A model generated the notes under the pieces. That model ran no database searches. It was not told the origin of the DNA and saw only the letters and a program-made list of their open reading frames with translations. A program made the position numbers and the translations under genes. From Rhodospirillaceae bacterium (GTDB lineage Bacteria; Pseudomonadota; Alphaproteobacteria; Rhodospirillales; Rhodospirillaceae), in NCBI GenBank assembly GCA_018666155.1, contig JABJAH010000066.1, positions 1-64,000 of the forward strand: DNA of 64,000 nucleotides, in the 5' to 3' direction. Within the stretch, counting starts at the first letter, position 1. Every line of letters begins with the position of its first letter. This document shows positions 1-7,800 of the stretch, piece after piece.

Positions 1-261
1 AATCGTTTCCGCAGCGATGGAGGATGAATCCTCTATGTCATCCAACCGGGCCAGAACCGCAGCTAAGGAGCCGGCCTCAATATCTTCAGAAGCCAGATCT
101 TCGAATAACTCACCACCCACGCTCTCAGCTTTGGCCACAACAGCACGGCACACCGGACAAAGAGACAGGTGCGTGGCGATCAGGATCGAAGACGGTTCGT
201 CTAATGATCCGGCGGCGTACGACCACAATAGGTCGTCACTGGGATGATGACTTGCATTCAT
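1..261 (-). CDS. chrR: ChrR-type zinc anti-sigma factor (C-terminal part beyond window)
   Basis: Only the first 87 residues are present; the gene leaves the window at base 1. The ATG overlaps the stop of the sigma factor gene (ATGA, 258-261), the usual translational coupling of rpoE-chrR. The four zinc ligands of the ChrR anti-sigma domain are visible with the classic spacing: His6, His31, Cys35 and Cys38 (HLSLCPVC). In Rhodobacter this domain holds RpoE inactive at the membrane face of the cytoplasm and releases it on singlet oxygen or organic peroxide stress. Whether the C-terminal cupin domain needed for singlet-oxygen sensing exists cannot be seen here. Family and partner are clear; the signal is inferred. 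Confidence 0.88.
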   Translation of the reverse strand, partial: MNASHHPSDDLLWSYAAGSLDEPSSILIATHLSLCPVCRAVVAKAESVGGELFEDLASEDIEAGSLAAVLARLDDIEDSSSIAAETI

Positions 262-791
262 TGCTCTTCTCCCAAAGCCGTACGCATGCGGCGCATGGCC
301 AATCTTAATCTCGACTTCACAGTGCCCAGGGGCAAATTCAACTCTTCAGCTATCTCACCGTGCGCCTTGTCCTGATAGAACGACAATCGAATAACTTCAG
401 CTTGTTCTTCTGGCAGCTCGGCGATCGCAGCCTTTATTTTGACCTGTGTTTCGCCCACTTCCACGGCCCGATCAGGCGATATTTCCGCTTCCGGGACGAA
501 TGCAGGGTCTTCTGGATCAAAACTCGGTCTTCTCTCCTTACGAAGCGCATCAATTCTCAGATTACGCGCAACCGTAAAAATCCATGTGCCAGCCGACGCC
601 TTCGTGGGGTCAAATCGGTCAGCCTTGCGCCACACAGACACCATGGCCTCCTGACTTAGCTCTTCAGCCGTGGCTTGATTGGCGCCCTGACGCATCAGGT
701 ACGACTTAATGCGTGGGGCGTAATGGGCGAAAAGCTTGGAAAACGCCTCTTTATCGCGACGCGTCGCAATCGAGACCAGGTGTTCAGTCAT
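258..791 (-). CDS. rpoE: ECF RNA polymerase sigma factor, RpoE (ChrR partner)
   Basis: A 177-residue group IV sigma factor. Region 2 holds the FDPTKASAGTWIFTVARN stretch, and region 4 ends in a helix-turn-helix with LPLGTVKSRLRLAMRRMR. It resembles the alphaproteobacterial RpoE paired with ChrR. It directs core polymerase to stress promoters and is held by the anti-sigma factor encoded directly after it. I chose the ATG at 791 because homologues begin shortly before the RRDKEAFSKLF segment. The frame stays open to a GTG at 944, but those 51 extra residues do not look like sigma factor. A consensus-like RpoE promoter lies just upstream, suggesting autoregulation. Confidence 0.87.
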   Translation of the reverse strand: MTEHLVSIATRRDKEAFSKLFAHYAPRIKSYLMRQGANQATAEELSQEAMVSVWRKADRFDPTKASAGTWIFTVARNLRIDALRKERRPSFDPEDPAFVPEAEISPDRAVEVGETQVKIKAAIAELPEEQAEVIRLSFYQDKAHGEIAEELNLPLGTVKSRLRLAMRRMRTALGEEQ

Positions 792-961
792 CACGACTGT
801 GTCCGGCTTAACCGACACGCTGGATTTGTTAACGGTCACTGCTCGTCTTACCCGCCGACTGACCGGCGCCCCCTTCATCAGCACAGCAGGGGGTGTGCGA
901 ACGTCAACTCGTTCTTGGACACCAAACACCAAAGTCTCCCTCACTTCTCTTCGTTAACTTG

Positions 962-990
962 TTCTACGGCTCCCCGAAACAAACGGATCA
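962..990 (-). promoter_or_regulatory. Candidate RpoE-dependent autoregulatory promoter
   Basis: Read on the minus strand, TGATCC (985-990) is followed after exactly 18 bases by TAGAA (962-966). The promoter known for RpoE of Rhodobacter is TGATCC-N18-TAAGA, so this matches in the -35 and spacing and differs by one base in the -10. It would start transcription near 955, giving a leader of about 160 bases before the ATG at 791. It sits in the 435-base gap between the divergent sigma and desaturase-like genes. Confidence 0.6.
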
Positions 991-1173
991 CCACAAAAAT
1001 AAGGGTCTTTAGCGAAGAGATCAGTGAACTGACTTCGGATTCCTACCGTACAGTTTGTATTCCTATGCTAGCCCTTAACGGAGTTAGACAGCGGGGCCTA
1101 GCGTAAAAATGCTTCTTCCGTACACTTAATAGCCTTGTGGTTATAATTCTAGGAGTGTTTAAGATTTTTGGTT

Positions 1174-1204
1174 TTGATAAAATGATCAATCTTCTCAGTA
1201 TGAT
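1174..1204 (+). promoter_or_regulatory. Weak promoter candidate for the lipid-modification operon
   Basis: TTGATA (1174-1179) and TATGAT (1199-1204) are 19 bases apart, upstream of the ATG at 1227. Alternatively TGATAA (1175-1180), N18, TATGA (1199-1203) is a degenerate RpoE-type promoter with three mismatches. An overlapping TGATCA (1183-1188) has no good -10 at the right distance. The sequence cannot decide between these. A ribosome binding site GGGGAG is present at 1213-1218. Confidence 0.3.
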
Positions 1205-1226
1205 ACGTTCTCGGGGAGACAACTGA

Positions 1227-2600
1227 ATGTCAGGCGACAGCAAGCTCAAAATTGCGATCATCGGAAGCGGCATTTCCGGTTTGTCAGCCGCATGGCTACT
1301 CAATCAGGGTCATGACATCACCGTTTTCGAGAAAGATGGGCGGCTTGGTGGGCACAGCAACACCGTCGATGCCTTAATCGATGGGCCCCAGGGGCGCCTA
1401 TCAATCCCCGTCGATACCGGATTCATCGTCTACAACGAGCGCACATACCCCAACCTAACCGCCCTTTTCGAACATCTCGATATCGCGACTGAAGAGAGCG
1501 TGATGTCTTTTTCAGCCTCTATGAATGCCGGGGGATTCGAATATTCCGGAGCCGGGCTAACAGGGCTATTAGCGCAAAAACGCAATCTTGTGCGGCCAAG
1601 GTTTTGGAGCATGGTGCTTGATATTCTGCGTTTCTATCGCGAATGCGTTCGCGACGCGGGGCTGCCTGAAAATGCAGAACTGACTCTCGGGGATTACCTT
1701 AATAAGCACGGGTACAGTGACGGATTTCTCAGAGATCACATCTATCCGATGGCCAGCTCAATTTGGTCCGCAACGTTTGAAGAAATTCGCGAGTATCCGC
1801 TGACAGCTTTCGTCCGGTTTTTCTCCAATCATGGCCTGTTGGAGACAAAACAGGACCGGCGCCCGAAATGGCGTACGGTTTCCGGCGGAAGCAAATCCTA
1901 TGTCGACCGGATCGCAGCTGATTTCTCCGATAATATTCTTCTAAACACTTCCGTCGTCGGCGTAACAAGGTCGCCTGAGGGTGTTTCCATCTTCACTGAA
2001 GACGGCGAGACCCACAGTTTTGATCACGTTGTTTTTGCGTCCCATTCGAACCAGGCTTTGGCCATGCTCAACGATCCGACGAGTGACGAGCGCACGTTAC
2101 TGAGCTCGATCAGATACGAGTACAACCGAGCAGTTCTTCACACCGACGAGTCAATGATGCCACGTCGACGCAGAGCTTGGGCCAGCTGGAACTACATATC
2201 GGCGGGAAAGGAGGACCAAAGCCAATTGGTATGCCTGAGCTACTGGATGAACTTGTTGCAAAACATTGACCGAGACTATCCGGTGTTTGTCACCCTAAAC
2301 CCGCACCGAGATCCTGACCCTGCCAAAACCATCCGGTCCTTTGACTACGAACACCCCATTTTTGATCAAAAAGCTTTAGATGCGCAGAAGCAGCTTTGGG
2401 CGCTGCAAGGGTCGAACCGAACTTGGTATTGCGGGGCCTACTTTGGCTACGGGTTTCACGAAGACGGCCTCCAGTCGGGTCTCGCTGTTGCAGAACAGCT
2501 GGGTGGGCTCAAGCGGCCCTGGACTGTGGACAATGAGTCGGGACGAATTTGCATGGCTGGCCTGGTCGATACGCCATCAACCGTGCAAGAAGCGGCATAG
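1227..2600 (+). CDS. FAD-dependent amine-oxidase-like protein, putative lipid desaturase (UfaD-like)
   Basis: A 457-residue flavoprotein. Residues 8-20 carry the dinucleotide fold IAIIGSGISGLSA, followed by the acidic strand end FEKDGRLGGHSNTV. The C-terminal FAD motif is near residues 409-434 (YFGYGFHEDGLQSG). The family (COG2907) is repeatedly found next to DUF1365 and a CFA-synthase-like methyltransferase, as here. In Rhodobacter and Rhodopseudomonas such loci include UfaD, which desaturates an 11-methyl acyl chain in furan fatty acid synthesis, and UfaO, which adds the furan oxygen. Which of those roles this protein has cannot be told from sequence alone. The ATG at 1227 has GGGGAG eight bases upstream. 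It is first in a tight five-gene operon running to 6606. Confidence 0.82.
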   Translation: MSGDSKLKIAIIGSGISGLSAAWLLNQGHDITVFEKDGRLGGHSNTVDALIDGPQGRLSIPVDTGFIVYNERTYPNLTALFEHLDIATEESVMSFSASMNAGGFEYSGAGLTGLLAQKRNLVRPRFWSMVLDILRFYRECVRDAGLPENAELTLGDYLNKHGYSDGFLRDHIYPMASSIWSATFEEIREYPLTAFVRFFSNHGLLETKQDRRPKWRTVSGGSKSYVDRIAADFSDNILLNTSVVGVTRSPEGVSIFTEDGETHSFDHVVFASHSNQALAMLNDPTSDERTLLSSIRYEYNRAVLHTDESMMPRRRRAWASWNYISAGKEDQSQLVCLSYWMNLLQNIDRDYPVFVTLNPHRDPDPAKTIRSFDYEHPIFDQKALDAQKQLWALQGSNRTWYCGAYFGYGFHEDGLQSGLAVAEQLGGLKRPWTVDNESGRICMAGLVDTPSTVQEAA

Positions 2601-2605
2601 AGCAG

Positions 2606-3388
2606 ATGACCGCATTAGCTTCATCCTTGTACACGGGCAAAGTCATGCACCGGCGTACACGTCCGAAGAAACATCGCCTTGCCTACGATGTATTTGCGCT
2701 CCTCGTAGACCTCGACGAACTGCCGGCCATGGACAAGTCAATGCATGGCTTTGCATACAACCGGTTTTCCTTACTGAGCTTCTACAACCGGGACCACGGC
2801 CCGGGGACTGATGAGCCCCTGCGGGTATGGATCGAAAGCATACTCGCTAACGCCAATCTATCCATTGAAGGCGGACCAATTCGCTTGCTGTGTTACCCGC
2901 GCATGCTGGGTTACTCGTTCAATCCACTTTCGAATTACTTTTGCTACAAGCCTGACGGAACTCTTGTCGCCGTTCTGCATGAAGTTTCGAATACTTTTGG
3001 TGAACGCCACTGCTATTTGTTCGATACAAGCAGTGATGATGGCCTTGTCCGTCACTCCGTAAAAAAATGCTTTTACGTTTCGCCCTTTATCGAAATGGAC
3101 ATGACATATAATTTTCGAATTCGTCCCCCGGCGGACGACATTTCAGTCGCAATCCAAGAAACAGACGCAGATGGAACACTTCTGTTCGCATCGTTCGGAG
3201 GTACACGCCAACCTCTGAGCGCCTGGACCATGGTGAAAGCCTTTTTCGCCTACCCAATGATGACGCTCAAAGTCGTTGGCGGGATTCATTGGGAAGCCGT
3301 CAAACTTTGGCGGAAAGGCGTACCTTTGGTCGCTAGACCGAAACCGCCGAAAGATCTCGTTACCTATGCCTCTCATGAAACCGGTTGA
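2606..3388 (+). CDS. DUF1365 family protein of the lipid-modification operon
   Basis: A 260-residue protein of the DUF1365 family (COG3496). It starts with the usual SLYTGKVMHRRTRPKKHRL, and carries RMLGYSFNPLSNYFCY around residues 97-112, the most conserved block of the family. The frame is open back to 2549, but I chose the ATG at 2606 because it begins at the family's usual N-terminus and lies five bases past the previous stop. No transmembrane segment is obvious. The molecular role of DUF1365 is not established. Its constant pairing with the amine-oxidase-like protein and a CFA-like methylase points to modification of phospholipid acyl chains. Confidence 0.85.
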   Translation: MTALASSLYTGKVMHRRTRPKKHRLAYDVFALLVDLDELPAMDKSMHGFAYNRFSLLSFYNRDHGPGTDEPLRVWIESILANANLSIEGGPIRLLCYPRMLGYSFNPLSNYFCYKPDGTLVAVLHEVSNTFGERHCYLFDTSSDDGLVRHSVKKCFYVSPFIEMDMTYNFRIRPPADDISVAIQETDADGTLLFASFGGTRQPLSAWTMVKAFFAYPMMTLKVVGGIHWEAVKLWRKGVPLVARPKPPKDLVTYASHETG

Positions 3389-3399
3389 CCGAGGAACGC

Positions 3400-4629
3400 A
3401 TGGCCAATCAATTGAATCAAACTATGAATTCTCTCAACACCACTGACATCCAGGGTAGTGCACCGACGTTGGTCGGTAAACTCATCGGGGTCCTCAGCAA
3501 GATCACGATCGGCACTTTGGACCTGACGTTGCCAGACGGCTCCAAACACACGCTTGGTCCTGGTGGCGCGCCAGAAACCGTCATGGTGATCAATCGTTGG
3601 CGCGCGGTACGCCGTCTCCTCACGCAAGGCGACATGGGGTTCGTCGAATCCTATCTCGATGGCGACTGGGATAGCCCTGACCCCTCCAAAGTGGTTGAGA
3701 TTGCAGTGGTCAATAGACCTTCGGCAAAGACCAATGATCTACAAGGGTTTTGGCACTGGTTTCTTAATCGACTGGGTCACCTGCGTCGGTCAAACACGAA
3801 ACGAGGCGCGAAACGCAACATCGCCGCCCACTACGATCTGGGTAACGATTTCTACGAGCAATGGCTCGACCCAACAATGACCTACTCGTCGGCCTATTAC
3901 ACCGCCGAGAACCAGCCACTCGATCAAGCCCAAACTGAAAAATACCGCCGCATCGCGGACATGCTTCAACTCAAACCGGAACACTCAGTTTTGGAAGTTG
4001 GGTTTGGCTGGGGCGGTTTCGCGGAGTTCGCTGTCAAAGAGTACGGGTGCAAAATAACGGGACTGACGCTGTCAGAAGAGCAACTCAAATTTGCAAGTGA
4101 ACGTATCCAAAAGGCCGGGCTATCGGAAAAAGTTGATCTGCGATTACAAGATTATCGAGACGTAGAGGGACAGTTTGATCGCATTGCTTCGATCGAGATG
4201 TTTGAAGCAGTCGGCGAAGCCAATTGGCCGCGTTACTTTGACATGATCCACAATCGGCTCACACCAAGTGGTCAGGCGGCATTACAAATCATCACGATCG
4301 ACGACGCATTCTACGAACGCTATCGCAGCGGCTCGGACTTTATTCAGCGTTACATCTTTCCGGGCGGAATGCTGCCGTCCGTTAGCGCTTTAACTAACGA
4401 GATTGATCGCGCTCGTCTCAACCTCGCAGAGGTCACAACGTTCGGCGACAGCTATGCCGAAACCCTGAGGGAATGGCGCCAAAGGTTTCTTGGGGCGTGG
4501 ACCTCAATAGAGCCACTTGGCTTCGATGAAAGATTTCGTCGCATGTGGGAGATGTACCTCGCGTACTGTGAGGGTGGCTTCCGAGCAAAATCCATCGATG
4601 TTGGACAATTCAAAATCGTTCGCGCCTAG
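3400..4629 (+). CDS. CFA-synthase-like phospholipid acyl-chain methyltransferase (UfaM/Cfa family)
   Basis: A 409-residue SAM-dependent methyltransferase of the Mycolic_acid_cyclopropane synthase family. AHYDLGNDFYEQWLDP (143-158) is the lipid-site block, and SAM motif I is VLEVGFGWGG (197-206). It should act on unsaturated phospholipid chains at the inner membrane. In E. coli Cfa the block after the lipid site reads YSCAYW; here it is YSSAYY with Ser164, so the active-site cysteine is missing. That would fit a methyl-branching enzyme such as UfaM better than a cyclopropane former, but this is inference. I prefer the ATG at 3400 (GAGGAA six bases upstream) to the in-frame TTG at 3385. Confidence 0.85.
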   Translation: MANQLNQTMNSLNTTDIQGSAPTLVGKLIGVLSKITIGTLDLTLPDGSKHTLGPGGAPETVMVINRWRAVRRLLTQGDMGFVESYLDGDWDSPDPSKVVEIAVVNRPSAKTNDLQGFWHWFLNRLGHLRRSNTKRGAKRNIAAHYDLGNDFYEQWLDPTMTYSSAYYTAENQPLDQAQTEKYRRIADMLQLKPEHSVLEVGFGWGGFAEFAVKEYGCKITGLTLSEEQLKFASERIQKAGLSEKVDLRLQDYRDVEGQFDRIASIEMFEAVGEANWPRYFDMIHNRLTPSGQAALQIITIDDAFYERYRSGSDFIQRYIFPGGMLPSVSALTNEIDRARLNLAEVTTFGDSYAETLREWRQRFLGAWTSIEPLGFDERFRRMWEMYLAYCEGGFRAKSIDVGQFKIVRA

Positions 4630-4662
4630 GGTTTCCCGCTCAATCAGGTAGAAAGTTAACCG

Positions 4663-6015
4663 ATGGCGCCTGCGCCCACTCTCACCGTCGGCCGATTAGG
4701 GGCTTATGCCGCCCCGGCTTTTGCCCTGGCGATGCCGACGATTCCTGCCTTCGTTTATCTGCCCGCCTTGTATGCAGAGAGCCTGGGCCTGGCAGCAGCA
4801 GGTCTTGTCTTGTTGGGCGCACGCATCGTCGATGTCATCTCGGATCCACTGATTGGCGTGCTCAGTGACCGACACGAGACCCGTTGGGGCCACCGCAAAC
4901 CATGGATTCTTGCCGGTGCACTTCTAGCTGGCTTCGCCTTGGTGCGTTTATTTCAGCCTCCAAGCGATGTCACGACATCCTATCTTCTGATTTGGGCCGT
5001 TATTCTTTATCTCGGGTGGACGCTCATTGCTGTGCCCTACACGGCGTGGGGAGCGGAACTGAGCGACGACTACCACCAACGCTCACGGATTACCGGTGCA
5101 AGAGAGGGCCTGACCCTAGTCGGGATTCTGGCTGCTGGCGCTGTGCCCGCCGTTGCAGCCGGTATGGGCTGGACCGAGTCCGAAGGCTTAGCAGCGGTCT
5201 CGTGGCTCGCCATTATTGTTGGCGCTCCGGCCATCGCGATCCTGCTTTGGCGCGTTCCGGAGCGGAGGATTCGCGTAGCGGCGACAGCGCGGGCCCCGAT
5301 GAATTGGCAAACAACAAAACAAGCGATAGGCATCCTCAACAACAACAAGCCATTCGTGCGGCTGCTAACCGCTTGGTTCATTAATGGGATGGCCAATGGC
5401 ATTCCAGCAGCACTGTTTCTTCTATATCTGGAGTACGGATTACAAGCTGATGCCGGCCAGCGGAGCACTCTGATCCTGGCGTATTTCTTAAGTGGTGTGC
5501 TTTCGATCCCGCTCTGGCTTGCCATCAGCAAACGAATCGGCAAACACAGAACCTGGTGCTCGGCGATGATGCTGACCTGCGCCGCGTTCGTTTGGGTCCC
5601 CTTTCTTTCCCCCGGCGATATAACATTTTTCGCCATCATTTGCGTGGTAACAGGTATGGGGCTTGGGGCCGATTTATCGTTGCCTCCAGCCCTTCAGGCC
5701 GACGTTATCGACTTTGACCGCCTTCGCAGCGGCCAAGCCCGTGCCGGGCTGTTTTTTGCGCTCTGGAGCATGTCGACCAAGATGGCACTCGCCTTGGCGG
5801 TGGGTATCACGTTCCCGCTTTTAGAGTTTCTCGGCTTTTCAACGGATCAGGACAACACTCTGACCGCATTACGGTCATTAGCGGTGATCTATGCCGGCAT
5901 ACCTGTCGTACTTAAATTTATGGCAATCGCGTTGATCTGGTCATTTCCGATCACGCGAGAGCGACAGGAACTTATTCAAAGACGCCTAGAACGGCGCAAA
6001 CAGCGGCTTGCTTAG
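4663..6015 (+). CDS. MFS transporter of the GPH (MelB-like) cation symporter type
   Basis: A 450-residue membrane protein with about 12 hydrophobic segments. GARIVDVISDPLIGVLSDR (residues 47-65), followed by GHRKPW, is the signature of the glycoside-pentoside-hexuronide symporter family. It lies 33 bases after the methyltransferase gene and 9 bases before the DUF3833 gene, so it belongs to the same operon. RpoE-controlled lipid loci in Rhodobacter also contain an MFS gene, so the substrate may be a lipid, a lipid breakdown product or an intermediate rather than a sugar. The sequence does not identify the substrate. Confidence 0.82.
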   Translation: MAPAPTLTVGRLGAYAAPAFALAMPTIPAFVYLPALYAESLGLAAAGLVLLGARIVDVISDPLIGVLSDRHETRWGHRKPWILAGALLAGFALVRLFQPPSDVTTSYLLIWAVILYLGWTLIAVPYTAWGAELSDDYHQRSRITGAREGLTLVGILAAGAVPAVAAGMGWTESEGLAAVSWLAIIVGAPAIAILLWRVPERRIRVAATARAPMNWQTTKQAIGILNNNKPFVRLLTAWFINGMANGIPAALFLLYLEYGLQADAGQRSTLILAYFLSGVLSIPLWLAISKRIGKHRTWCSAMMLTCAAFVWVPFLSPGDITFFAIICVVTGMGLGADLSLPPALQADVIDFDRLRSGQARAGLFFALWSMSTKMALALAVGITFPLLEFLGFSTDQDNTLTALRSLAVIYAGIPVVLKFMAIALIWSFPITRERQELIQRRLERRKQRLA

Positions 6016-6024
6016 GAGGCAGAC

Positions 6025-6606
6025 ATGATCCGAACAGTTCTGCTTGCGAGCTTTGTGATACTTGGACTGACAGGATGCAGTGGAGCCATGAAACCGGAAG
6101 ATTTCGAAGGCAAAGAGCCTCGCTTCGTTCTTGAGGATTTCTTTGAAGGAAAGACCAAAGCTTGGGGCATGTTCCACGACAGGTTTGGGAATCTACGGCG
6201 CGAGTTTGAGGTCGATATCACTGGGTCCTGGGATGGCGAAACGCTCATTCTTGATGAAGAATTTGACTACGCCGATGGTGAGCAAGACCGTCGCATATGG
6301 ACCATCCTTAAGGTTGACGACAACACATACACTGGCACCGCAGACGATATCCTTGGGGTCGCATCCGGTAGGACGTTCGGCAACGCGTTGAACTGGACCT
6401 ACGATATGGACCTCAAGGTCGGGGACGGATCATTGCGCGTAAAGTTCGATGACTGGATGTTTCTTCGGCCCGGCGGGGTACTTCTTAACCGTGCATCGGT
6501 CTCAAAGTGGGGTTTCGAAATTGGTGTCGTGACTTTGTCTTTTTCGCGGGTTGAGGTTGAAAGCGATGCGGCGCTCCTCAATGTGCAGCAACGCGCCGCC
6601 GAATAA
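6025..6606 (+). CDS. DUF3833 family lipoprotein
   Basis: A 193-residue protein with a short lipoprotein signal ending in the lipobox LTGC (Cys18). The body matches DUF3833: LEDFFEGKTKAWGMFHDRFG, then a beta-rich region with DEEFDYADGEQDRRIW. It is predicted to be anchored to a membrane facing the periplasm. AGGAGG lies at 6015-6020, five bases before the ATG. It ends the plus-strand operon, and its last 29 bases overlap the 3' end of the convergent SnoaL-like gene. The function of DUF3833 is unknown; its place here suggests a part in handling modified lipids. Confidence 0.83.
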   Translation: MIRTVLLASFVILGLTGCSGAMKPEDFEGKEPRFVLEDFFEGKTKAWGMFHDRFGNLRREFEVDITGSWDGETLILDEEFDYADGEQDRRIWTILKVDDNTYTGTADDILGVASGRTFGNALNWTYDMDLKVGDGSLRVKFDDWMFLRPGGVLLNRASVSKWGFEIGVVTLSFSRVEVESDAALLNVQQRAAE

Positions 6607-7012
6607 ACCGGATGATCGCTCCGACCACCGGTATACGTTCATAAAATTGAGCTGCAGCGTCCCAATAATCAATATGTGAGATGACCCGACCATCGTCGGC
6701 GAACCTCAATTCAGACATGCCCTGTATAACCCAGGGATCCTTTCCTAAAGCCTTAACAGTTCCGCGACTATTCCAGCGCAAGAAGCACGCATCGCCGTCG
6801 TATGACGTGTGCAACACTTCGAATTGGATGTCCGGCGCCGCTCTGAACATTGCGTTGAGCAAAGCTGTATAGGCTTTTAGTCCAACGACCTCGTTAAACG
6901 GATCTTTAAACCGAACATCATCATGAACGACGGACTGAAGATCTGCGACAGTCGCAGGAGATAGCGCTTCATAAAACCGGACATAGGCGGCGGCGGGGTG
7001 CTCTTCAGCCAT
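6578..7012 (-). CDS. SnoaL-like / NTF2-fold protein
   Basis: A 144-residue soluble protein of the NTF2-like superfamily. AAYVRFYEALSPATVADL at the start, FKDPFNEVVGLKAY in the middle and RVISHIDYWDAAAQFYERIPVVGAIIRFI at the end are typical of SnoaL-like proteins that travel with SDR genes. Members bind or isomerise small hydrophobic molecules; no catalytic assignment is possible. I chose the ATG at 7012 with GGGAG upstream; the frame is open to a TTG at 7030. It is last in a three-gene minus-strand operon after the DUF3108 and SDR genes. Confidence 0.78.
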   Translation of the reverse strand: MAEEHPAAAYVRFYEALSPATVADLQSVVHDDVRFKDPFNEVVGLKAYTALLNAMFRAAPDIQFEVLHTSYDGDACFLRWNSRGTVKALGKDPWVIQGMSELRFADDGRVISHIDYWDAAAQFYERIPVVGAIIRFIRRRVAAH

Positions 7013-7038
7013 AATCACATCTTCTCCCAAGCTGCTCG

Positions 7039-7800
7039 CTAGACCTTCGTCATTCTTTTGACGAGTGGAAAATAGAGCCAGTAGGGCAATAGCCTCAGAA
7101 ACTTCAAAATCAAAACGAAAGGAGTCGGGAACGAGATTTCGAATTTCTTTTTTGCCATTCCGGAAAACAATGCCCGCGCCGCATCTTCCGGTTCCATCAA
7201 AAACGGCATCGGAAACTCATTCTGGTCCGTCAGCGGAGTCCTCACAAATCCTGGATTAATAACGGATATCGTAACGCCGTACGCATCAAGCTGGGTCTTG
7301 AGAGACTCACACATATTGATCAAGGCAGCCTTGGTTGCACCGTAGCCCGCGGCGTTCGGCAAACCGCTATAGCCTGCAACAGATGCAACGATAGCAACGT
7401 GTCCTGTTTTACGGTCTATGAGCGTCGGCAGGACTGCATCGAGGCCGTTGACCGACCCCATATAGTTGACCTCCATCAGTGTTCTGAACGACTGAACAGA
7501 GAACTCTGTTGGCGACGTTGGCGCATGAGTCCCCGCATTAAAGATGATCTGATCGATCTGCCCCAGGTCGGCTTCGATCGCCTTGAACACGCGTTTGACG
7601 GCGTCATGGTCCGTGACATCGAGAGGGTAGCCGACAACTCTGCCAGGCAGCTCGGCGTCGACCGACTCTTTGACGACGTCAGATAGATCACTTTCCGTTC
7701 GAGCGCTCACGGCAACAGCCCACCCGTGCGCCGCATATTCCAATGCGACCGCTCTACCGATGCCTTTGCCGGCACCAGTAATCCATAGAATTTGTGCCAC
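7039..7800 (-). CDS. Short-chain dehydrogenase/reductase
   Basis: A 253-residue classical SDR. The cofactor motif ITGAGKGIGRA is at residues 7-17, the NAG motif is in FNAGTHAP, and the catalytic Ser plus YGATK (YxxxK) follow ASVAGYSGLPNAAG. The C-terminus has a hydrophobic basic tail (LRLLPYWLYFPLVKRM) that may hold it at the membrane, suiting a lipid substrate. The start is a GTG at 7800 whose G is also the last base of the preceding gene's stop (TAGTG), so translation is coupled to the DUF3108 gene. NAD(P) preference and substrate are unknown. Its place beside the lipid operon suggests a lipid-derived alcohol or ketone. Confidence 0.85.
   Translation of the reverse strand: MAQILWITGAGKGIGRAVALEYAAHGWAVAVSARTESDLSDVVKESVDAELPGRVVGYPLDVTDHDAVKRVFKAIEADLGQIDQIIFNAGTHAPTSPTEFSVQSFRTLMEVNYMGSVNGLDAVLPTLIDRKTGHVAIVASVAGYSGLPNAAGYGATKAALINMCESLKTQLDAYGVTISVINPGFVRTPLTDQNEFPMPFLMEPEDAARALFSGMAKKKFEISFPTPFVLILKFLRLLPYWLYFPLVKRMTKV

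Noticed and set aside
792..944. 51-residue N-terminal extension of the sigma factor from a GTG at 944
   Set aside because: It does not look like sigma factor, and related proteins begin near the ATG at 791. A leader is more likely, though not proven.
5070..5639. 189-codon open frame antisense to the MFS transporter
   Set aside because: Shadow of a membrane-protein gene; no start signal and no recognisable domain.
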